From Streptomyces sp. NBC_00690 (lineage in GTDB: Bacteria > Actinomycetota > Actinomycetes > Streptomycetales > Streptomycetaceae): a stretch of 64,000 bases of DNA. This document shows positions 58,415 to 64,000 of this stretch, one piece after another. The notes beneath the pieces were generated by a model. That model saw only the letters and a list, made by a program, of their open reading frames with translations. It did not search any database and had not been told where the DNA came from. Positions within the stretch are counted from its first letter, which is position 1, and each line of letters starts with the position of its first letter. Made by a program: the position numbers and the translations under genes. Location: positions 7,405,501 to 7,469,500 of the forward strand of contig NZ_CP109009.1 of assembly GCF_036226685.1 (NCBI RefSeq), in the 5' to 3' direction.

Positions 58415-59056
58415 GTGAACGTCACAACGGGCGACCAACCCGACGACGCCGAGCTGCTCGCCGCGCTGCGAGAGCGTGACCGGGCCGCATTCGAGGCGCT
58501 GTACCGCCGCTATGCGCCCTGGCTCACCGCGCGGTTGCAGTACCGGTGCGCCGACCCCGCCGAACTCGACGACATCGTCCAGGAGGCATTCCTCTCCATC
58601 TGGCGCCGCTGCACCGAGGGACGGCAGCCCGAAGTACAGGACTTCGCCGGGTGGCTCTGGCGGATCGCCGCCCGCCGCCTCGCCGATGCCGCCCGCACCC
58701 ATGGCAGCCGCAGCCGGATACAGCGGGCACTCGACGCCTTCCGACGCTCCCCCACGCCCTCGGCCGAGGAGCAGGCGTTGGACTCGGGCGAGTTCGGACC
58801 GGTACGCGCGGCGCTCAGCAGGCTTCCCCCGGATCTCCAGGACGTCCTCCAGGCCACCGTCCTCGACGGACTGACCACCCAACAGACCGCCCAGAAACTG
58901 CGACTCCCCACCGGAACCGTCAAGTCGAGGGCCCAGCGAGCCCGTAGACGACTCCGAGCGGAACTCGCGGACGGAACAGAACCGACAGGACCCGCGCAGC
59001 CACCGCCCCACCCTGACGAGGCCATACCGCACCACCCAGCAGAGAGGCAGCGTTGA
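58415..59056 (+). CDS. ECF-family RNA polymerase sigma factor
   Basis: A 213-residue group 4 sigma factor. Region 2 (about 10-85): LLAALRERDRAAFEALYRRYAPWL, DDIVQEAFLSIWRRC. Region 4 (about 125-180): VRAALSRLPPDLQDVLQATVLDGLTTQQTAQKLRLPTGTVKSRAQRARRRL, with the HTH that reads the -35 element. A Pro/His-rich tail follows. GAGGAG upstream of the GTG supports the start. Its stop overlaps the anti-sigma start (TGATG), so the pair is coupled, and the operon continues into an ABC exporter that it presumably controls. The missing region 3 confirms the ECF group. Confidence 0.92.
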   Translation: MNVTTGDQPDDAELLAALRERDRAAFEALYRRYAPWLTARLQYRCADPAELDDIVQEAFLSIWRRCTEGRQPEVQDFAGWLWRIAARRLADAARTHGSRSRIQRALDAFRRSPTPSAEEQALDSGEFGPVRAALSRLPPDLQDVLQATVLDGLTTQQTAQKLRLPTGTVKSRAQRARRRLRAELADGTEPTGPAQPPPHPDEAIPHHPAERQR

Positions 59057-59883
59057 TGGAACACCCCCCGACCTCCCATCCTCCCGGTGAGGCCCTGCGC
59101 CACTACGCGCTCGGCACCCTCCCGCCGGATGCCCGACAACGCCTCGAACCCCACCTCCACCACTGCGCCTCCTGCCGCTCCCGACTGGCCCCCCTCGTCG
59201 ACACCGCCACGGTGGAACGCAACTGGCAGGCCCTCGACCAGAGCCTCGACATCCCCGTCCCCGGCCCCTGGGAGCGAGCGCTCCTCGCCCTCGGCATCCC
59301 CGACCACGCCGCACGACTGCTGACCGCAACCCCGGCGCTGCGGGCCACCTGGCTCCTCGGTACCTGTCTGACCCTGGTCTTTGCGGCACTGACCGCGCGG
59401 CTCGCCGAACCCGGAGGGCCGCCACTCATCTTCCTGACCATTGCACCACTGCTTCCCGCGGCCGGGATCGCCGGCACACTCGGCGGCCGTCTGGACCCCG
59501 GGTTCGAACTGGGCAGGATCTCGGCGCCCAGCGCCTTCCGTCTCGTTCTCCTGCGTACCGCAGTCGTCCTGGCCACCACCGCCGTCATGACCGCCGCCGC
59601 GTCCCTCGCACTCCCCGAAACCGGTCCGGCGGCCTTCGCCTGGCTGTTGCCGTCCTGTCTGCTGACCGTCACCAGCCTCCTGCTGCTGCCCCGCATGGGA
59701 TCACTGCCCGCCGCGATCACCACCACGGTCGCCTGGCTGAGCGCAATGACCCTCACTCGACACTCCGGAGCCCTGTTCTCCCTCCCCGGGCAGTCCGTAC
59801 TCGCCGTACTCCTCCTCCTCGCCCTGACCCTGCTGATCCTGCTACGCGCCGACTTCGACTTCGAGAAGGGCATCCGTCTGTGA
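59056..59883 (+). CDS. zinc-finger anti-sigma factor with six membrane helices
   Basis: A 275-residue membrane anti-sigma factor. The cytoplasmic N-terminus carries a zf-HC2 ZAS motif, HYALGTLPPDARQRLEPHLHHCASC with His33, Cys37 and Cys40 as HxxxCxxC zinc ligands (the distal His16 may complete the site). About six transmembrane helices follow from residue 90, ending in a short cytoplasmic tail. It should sequester the upstream sigma factor until a membrane or redox signal arrives. ZAS proteins usually have one helix, so the six-helix domain is unusual and may be the sensor or a part of the ABC exporter complex. Confidence 0.85.
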   Translation: MEHPPTSHPPGEALRHYALGTLPPDARQRLEPHLHHCASCRSRLAPLVDTATVERNWQALDQSLDIPVPGPWERALLALGIPDHAARLLTATPALRATWLLGTCLTLVFAALTARLAEPGGPPLIFLTIAPLLPAAGIAGTLGGRLDPGFELGRISAPSAFRLVLLRTAVVLATTAVMTAAASLALPETGPAAFAWLLPSCLLTVTSLLLLPRMGSLPAAITTTVAWLSAMTLTRHSGALFSLPGQSVLAVLLLLALTLLILLRADFDFEKGIRL

Positions 59884-60779
59884 AACACCCACCGCTCTCA
59901 CCCATCGCCACCGCCGCACCCCCTTCGACCAGCACATCCGTAGCCGGACTGACCGTCCGCTTCCGTGGGACGCTCGCTCTCGACGGAGTCTCACTGACGC
60001 TGTCCACCGGAGTCATCGGTCTCCTCGGTCCCAATGGCGCGGGCAAGACGACCCTGCTCCGCATCTTCGCCACAGCCCTGGTCCCCGACCGGGGGGACGT
60101 TCGGATAGCCGGTAGAAATCCCCTGGTCCCCGCCGAACGGCAGGAGATCCGCCGCCGGCTGGGCTATCTGCCCCAGACCCCAGGGTTCCACCGGCACTTC
60201 ACCGCCTTCGAGTTCGTCGACTACATCGCCATCCTCAAGGAACACACCGAACGGGCCGGACGCCATGACGAAGTCCGACGGGTACTGGCCGCCGTAGGAC
60301 TGAGCCAGGAGCGAGGCAAGAAGATGAAGTCGCTCTCCGGAGGCATGCGCCAGCGGGTCACCCTTGCCGCCGCACTCATCGGAGAACCGGAGCTGCTCAT
60401 CCTCGATGAGCCGACCGTGGGTCTCGACCCGGAGCAACGGCTTCGATTCCGCGATCTGATCTCCGAACTCGGCGCCAACCGAACGGTACTGCTCTCCACT
60501 CACCAGACAGAGGACGTCACCGCACTCTGCCACCGCGTGGTGGTGATGGGAGGGGGACGCATCCGCCGCGACGACACCCCGGAAGCGCTGTGCGACATCG
60601 CCCGCGGTCGGGTCTGGATCAGCGGGGAGCGCGCCCCGGGCGCCATCGCCGGCTGGCGCACCCGTACCAACACCTACCGCAACATCGGCACCCCGCCACC
60701 CGACGCCGAGTTGGCCGAACCCACCCTTGAAGACGCCTATCTGCTGCTGAACTCCACCTCGGACGGAGCAGCGGAATGA
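59880..60779 (+). CDS. ABC transporter ATP-binding protein (exporter type)
   Basis: A 299-residue ABC ATPase: Walker A LGPNGAGKTT (about 47-56), Q-loop YLPQTPGFH, signature LSGGMRQRVTLAA, Walker B LLILDEPTVGLDP, H-loop LLSTHQTEDV. The C-terminal 60 residues (WISGERAPGAIAGWRTRTNTYRNIG) are a regulatory tail of the type seen in antibiotic-resistance or membrane-stress exporters. The start overlaps the anti-sigma stop (GTGA), its stop overlaps the permease start. Substrate unknown. Control by the operon sigma factor is inferred. Confidence 0.88.
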   Translation: MKHPPLSPIATAAPPSTSTSVAGLTVRFRGTLALDGVSLTLSTGVIGLLGPNGAGKTTLLRIFATALVPDRGDVRIAGRNPLVPAERQEIRRRLGYLPQTPGFHRHFTAFEFVDYIAILKEHTERAGRHDEVRRVLAAVGLSQERGKKMKSLSGGMRQRVTLAAALIGEPELLILDEPTVGLDPEQRLRFRDLISELGANRTVLLSTHQTEDVTALCHRVVVMGGGRIRRDDTPEALCDIARGRVWISGERAPGAIAGWRTRTNTYRNIGTPPPDAELAEPTLEDAYLLLNSTSDGAAE

Positions 60780-62362
60780 CCATGACCGAGCAAGCCCGCC
60801 CCACCACATCGCCGCTGACCACCGCCTCGGCCTCGGTCCGCGCCCTGGCCTGGTTCGAGGCACGCCGACTGCTGCGCCACCCGGCCGTGCTGGTATCGCT
60901 CGCCCTCTGTCTGATCGCCTGGGGCTACCCGACGGCCAGCGGAATCACCGAGTACCCGGTGCTCCACGACGAGGACCGACTCCTTCAACTGGAACTGCTG
61001 ATACCGGCCGCGGGAGTGCTTCTCGCCTCCCATCTCGCAGTGACACGCCCCGCACGCGAGGGCACCGCCGCCTGGCTGGGGACACTCGTCCTGACCTCCG
61101 CCCAGCGCACCGCGGCTCATCTTTTGGCGCTGCTCCCCGTTGTGGCCCTGGTAGCGACCCTCGCGGGCATTCGATTCGGCTGGCTCGCACTCCTGCCCGG
61201 GGCCGTGAGCAGCCCATCGGCGGCCGAACTCGCCACCGGACCCGCTCTCGTACTGATCACCGGAGTCCTCGGCGTACTCATCGGCACGATGACCCGTTCC
61301 CTGGCGGCAGGGCCGATCACGCTGGTCCTCTTGGGGCTGTCCGTCATCGGGGAAGCCATCTTCAAGTACACCGATTCCCCCTGGCGACGCTGGGGGCTGA
61401 TCGCCTCCGACTCCGAGGGGCGCGGCACGCTGCCCACCGCGCTGCTGGACCGCCCGGCCGGACTCCATCTGCTCTATCTCCTCCTGCTCACGGTCGTCCT
61501 CGGAGCAGCAGCGCTGCTGCGCTCCGGACAGCGCGGGCCGGTGGTACGCGGCATTGCGGTACTGGCACTCGTCGGGACGCTTGCGGCGGGAGCGGCCCAA
61601 CTGCGCCCTGCGCCCGCATCGGTGTCGACCGCGAACAAGCAGGCCGTGGAGGCCCCGGCGGTGCTCCACACCTGTGTCCGGAAGGGGGTGGCCACCTACT
61701 GTGCCTTCCCCGAGTTCATCGACCGGCACCAACAGTGGGCCCAGGTCGCGGACGGCATGCTGCACCGCATTCCGGATCGCGCACGACCAGAACACCTCGC
61801 CGTACGACAGCGAGTCGAGGCCATCGTCCCCGAGAACGAGGTGTTCATGGAGATAGGGCCCGATCACTGGGCCGAGGACGATCGACGCGCGGGCACCCCG
61901 GGTGCGATAACGGTCGGTACGGACTGGGGCAATGGCACCGACCAGGCCGACGATGATGTCAGTGGCTTCGTCACCGCGCTCGCCCGGCGCCTCATCGAGG
62001 GCCCCTCCGAAGGCGAACCCGGCACGGTCTGCGGTGGCCGGGGCATCCTCACCGTCTGGCTCGCCGGCCAGGCGACCGAGGAGAGCGAGATCGCCATCCG
62101 CTCGACGAGGGAACGCCAGACCGGTCTGACGGTCGACTTCGGCTCGTTCCTGGGATCGACCGCCGTGGAACACAACGACGTCACCATCGCGCTGACCCTC
62201 CTGGACCGGCCCGCCGACGAGGTCGGTGCAGTGGTCAAACGGAACTGGGACAAGCTGACTCACCCTGCCACCACCACCGCTCAGGCGGCCCGCATCCTGG
62301 ATGTCCCAGCGCCCGCTCCGGCCAGTTCCACCGAGAAGAGCATCACCTCATGCGCCCACTGA
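60776..62362 (+). CDS. ABC exporter permease with large extracytoplasmic C-terminal domain
   Basis: A 528-residue membrane protein. About six transmembrane segments lie in residues 25-290 (e.g. HPAVLVSLALCLIAWGYPTASG, TGPALVLITGVLGVLIGTMT, LLYLLLLTVVLGAAALL, GIAVLALVGTLAAGAAQL). A soluble C-terminal region of about 230 residues without helices in the membrane then follows, with a Cys pair in LHTCVRKGVATYCAFPEF. The topology puts this domain outside the cell. The overall layout is not the usual two-domain ABC-2 permease, so the external domain may bind or sense a ligand such as an antimicrobial peptide. Overlaps both neighbours. Confidence 0.78.
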   Translation: MTMTEQARPTTSPLTTASASVRALAWFEARRLLRHPAVLVSLALCLIAWGYPTASGITEYPVLHDEDRLLQLELLIPAAGVLLASHLAVTRPAREGTAAWLGTLVLTSAQRTAAHLLALLPVVALVATLAGIRFGWLALLPGAVSSPSAAELATGPALVLITGVLGVLIGTMTRSLAAGPITLVLLGLSVIGEAIFKYTDSPWRRWGLIASDSEGRGTLPTALLDRPAGLHLLYLLLLTVVLGAAALLRSGQRGPVVRGIAVLALVGTLAAGAAQLRPAPASVSTANKQAVEAPAVLHTCVRKGVATYCAFPEFIDRHQQWAQVADGMLHRIPDRARPEHLAVRQRVEAIVPENEVFMEIGPDHWAEDDRRAGTPGAITVGTDWGNGTDQADDDVSGFVTALARRLIEGPSEGEPGTVCGGRGILTVWLAGQATEESEIAIRSTRERQTGLTVDFGSFLGSTAVEHNDVTIALTLLDRPADEVGAVVKRNWDKLTHPATTTAQAARILDVPAPAPASSTEKSITSCAH

Positions 62363-63054
62363 CCCCGCGGGCCACACCGAACCACCACACCGCCTCGGTG
62401 TCGATACGCCGCACCCTGCGGACCGTACGCCCACTGCTCCCGCATGAGGTCCGCGCGGCCCGCACGGTACCCCTGCTGCTCGCCGTGCTGGTGGGAACCC
62501 TGATCTGCGCCGCGGTGTTCCTGCTGCCGCCCGATCCCAGCGGTGCGGTCGTGCTGCTGCGGTTCGCGACCGTCCTCGCTGGTCTGGGGCTTGCCTTCGT
62601 CCTGGACGATCCCGCCAGCGATATGACCACCGCCTGCCCCTCCCCTTGTTGGCTTCGACGGCTACTGAGGATCGTCGGCGGCCTGATGGCCCTGATCACC
62701 GCATGGTGGCTCGACATCGCCCTGTTGGCGATGGCTCTGCCGGCTGATGTGCACGCCGGCCTGCCCCTCGTGGATCTGGCCGCCGAGTGTCTGATCTTGG
62801 CGCTGGTCACCGTGGCGCTCGCGCTGACCGGGCTACGGTTCACCCGCGGGCTCGGTGGGGGGCTGTTGGGCGGGGGCGGAGTGGCCTTCCTCGCACTGGT
62901 GTTGGCCATGTTGCCGGCGGAGTTCGCTTTCTACGCGGATCCGGACGATGCCCGCGGTTGGGCGGAGTCCCTGCCGCGCTGGCGGGTCCTCGGGGCGGCG
63001 GCATTGGCCCTGACGGTCTTCCTCCTGCCGAGGCAACCCTCAGGCAAGCGGTGA
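62350..63054 (+). CDS. hypothetical membrane protein, last gene of the ABC operon
   Basis: A 234-residue multi-pass protein with six hydrophobic segments (VPLLLAVLVGTLICAAVFLL, VLLRFATVLAGLGLAFVL, LLRIVGGLMALITAWW, AECLILALVTVALALTGL, GVAFLALVLAMLP, VLGAAALALTVFLLP). It starts inside the preceding gene (13-base overlap), so translation is coupled. It probably forms a second membrane subunit of the exporter, since the neighbouring permease has its membrane part on one chain only. No recognised domain. Confidence 0.7.
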   Translation: MRPLTPRATPNHHTASVSIRRTLRTVRPLLPHEVRAARTVPLLLAVLVGTLICAAVFLLPPDPSGAVVLLRFATVLAGLGLAFVLDDPASDMTTACPSPCWLRRLLRIVGGLMALITAWWLDIALLAMALPADVHAGLPLVDLAAECLILALVTVALALTGLRFTRGLGGGLLGGGGVAFLALVLAMLPAEFAFYADPDDARGWAESLPRWRVLGAAALALTVFLLPRQPSGKR

Positions 63055-63199
63055 CACCTCAAAGAACAGCCCATAAGGGCTGCGACGGCCGATCCACAAC
63101 TGCGCCCCGTACGACTTGATGCCGACGCGCCCCACTCACACTGTGCAGTTCATCGCCACAGGGAGGCGGCCGGGCCCAACGGATGCGGCGCTGCCGGCT

Positions 63200-63796
63200 T
63201 CATACCAGCGCGTGGCCGTACCGCGCCCTAGCCGAGGTCAGGTCGGGTTCGCCGAATCGGGCACGCAGAACGCCGAATGCATGGACCTTGTCCGCGCCGA
63301 ACCTCTCCATCCGTGCGGCAAAGGAGTCCGCGGTGAGGAAGGTGGGAGGTGTCGTCTTGCTGTGGAACTTGTCCGCGTACATGACCAGTTGCTCTTCGAC
63401 GGTCTCCGCCAAGTAGTCGGCTTCGGGTATGCCGAGCTTCTGCTCTCGTATGTCGTGCCGGGTGAGGCCGACACCCGTGTGGCAGGAGCAGAAGCGGCGT
63501 AGCGGCTCCGGGAATCCCTCCTCGCGAAGGATCTCGTAGCCGAGGACGCCATGACGGATGTAGTTGCGGTGATCGAGCCGACCGGCCTGGTCGTAGAGCC
63601 GGTAGACGCCGATGTCATGGAGCAGGGCGCCGACACGGACGAGGTCGCCGTCGATGGGGAGGGCGGTCCGTGCCACCAGCTGCGCGGCGATATCGCAGAC
63701 GATCTCGCAGTGGGTGAGCACAAGATCGAGTGCTTCCTGCGACGGCGCGTACCGCTCGTGCAGCGCGCGTACCTCATTGACCGTGGGCAGAATCAT
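63200..63796 (-). CDS. HD-domain metal-dependent phosphohydrolase
   Basis: A 198-residue HD-superfamily protein: VRVGALLHDIGVYRL gives the HD pair His60-Asp61. GRLDHRNYIRHGVLGYEIL and FCSCHTGVGLTRHDI supply further metal ligands, and a late YADKFHSKTTPPTFL is typical of the small HD hydrolases (tRNA- or nucleotide-related). Substrate unknown. The ATG MILPTVNEVRAL is taken as start; the longer frame is Arg-rich. No ribosome binding site of note. The remaining 200 bases to the window end show no gene I can support. Confidence 0.78.
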   Translation of the reverse strand: MILPTVNEVRALHERYAPSQEALDLVLTHCEIVCDIAAQLVARTALPIDGDLVRVGALLHDIGVYRLYDQAGRLDHRNYIRHGVLGYEILREEGFPEPLRRFCSCHTGVGLTRHDIREQKLGIPEADYLAETVEEQLVMYADKFHSKTTPPTFLTADSFAARMERFGADKVHAFGVLRARFGEPDLTSARARYGHALV

Positions 63797-64000
63797 TCCG
63801 GCAGGGTACTCGCCGGCCCCCGAACGATCTCGCACGCAGGGAGCGGCATGAGGGCGAGACTGTTGTGCGTGTTCGCACCGGACACGGCAACGGCGAGCGG
63901 GATGACCTAGATCAGCACTCACGGCTCGCAGCATGCCGCTCGAACAACAAGCATCAAGTCACGTGGGACACCCTTCTATGCCTTGATGGATGCGGCCGAT

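Overview
The window reads as a Streptomyces-type actinomycete chromosome. Coding density is high, third codon positions are overwhelmingly G/C, GTG starts and 4-bp ATGA/GTGA overlaps are common, and TTA codons are nearly absent. The gene set fits the genus: lutABC, a GapB-type GAPDH, an aztABCD zinc locus with a Zur-box-like site, a GH19 chitinase with a DasR (dre)-like operator, WYL/PadR/HAAS regulators and an ECF sigma/anti-sigma pair. No rRNA, CRISPR array, transposase or integrase was seen. The only RNA gene found is a tRNA-Pro(GGG). Four genes carry an in-frame TTA codon (AraC regulator, luciferase-like oxidoreductase, NAD(P)-binding protein, secreted subtilase), so they may depend on the bldA tRNA.

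Layout. 1-6.1 kb: right-hand edge of a specialised-metabolite cluster (PLP sugar/cyclitol-type aminotransferase, SAM methyltransferase, HisN-like phosphatase, O-carbamoyltransferase) followed by a TTA-containing AraC regulator. 6.2-12.3 kb: tRNA-Pro, a DUF309 protein, lutCBA (lactate oxidation), cobF (cobalamin pathway) and an NADP-type GAPDH. 12.7-19.3 kb: a five-gene minus-strand operon of DeoR repressor, APC permease, FGGY kinase, GlpA-like flavoprotein with a [2Fe-2S] BFD domain, and GlpB-like flavoprotein. It looks like a polyol or amino-alcohol uptake, phosphorylation and oxidation pathway. 19.8-29.5 kb: accessory single genes (F420/FMN luciferase-like enzyme, DUF5680, fasciclin lipoprotein with a coupled mini-ORF, secreted DUF4394, TIGR03086 protein, WYL regulator, GH19 chitinase, small unknowns). 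29.6-34 kb: a second APC permease plus FGGY kinase, the kinase clearly a paralogue of the first. 34.1-37.2 kb: nucleotide-sugar dehydrogenase, a 57-aa LARTG/TM miniprotein and a processive GT2 synthase, probably making and exporting a uronic-acid-containing surface glycan.

37.9-43 kb: an NAD(P)-binding protein, TetR, a PadR/HAAS pair, and an MFS exporter divergent from a LysR regulator. 43-48.1 kb: the zinc-import locus, with aztA divergent from aztB-D-C-D across a Zur-like box and two AztD-type lipoproteins flanking the AztC binding lipoprotein. 48.2-55.5 kb: two very large secreted proteins, a parallel beta-helix/DUF11/SpaA-type surface protein and an S8 subtilase. 55.8-63.8 kb: a DUF4184 membrane protein, a PadR/membrane-protein pair, a five-gene ECF sigma/zinc-finger anti-sigma/ABC-exporter operon and a terminal HD-domain hydrolase.

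The most interesting candidates for undescribed biology are the repeated APC-permease/FGGY-kinase pairing, the LARTG miniprotein inside the glycan-synthase operon, the doubled AztD arrangement, the ECF-controlled ABC operon with an extracytoplasmic permease domain, and the cluster edge at the left end. Start codons were chosen from Shine-Dalgarno-like sequences, overlaps and family N-termini. All homology calls are from reading the translations, with no database search.
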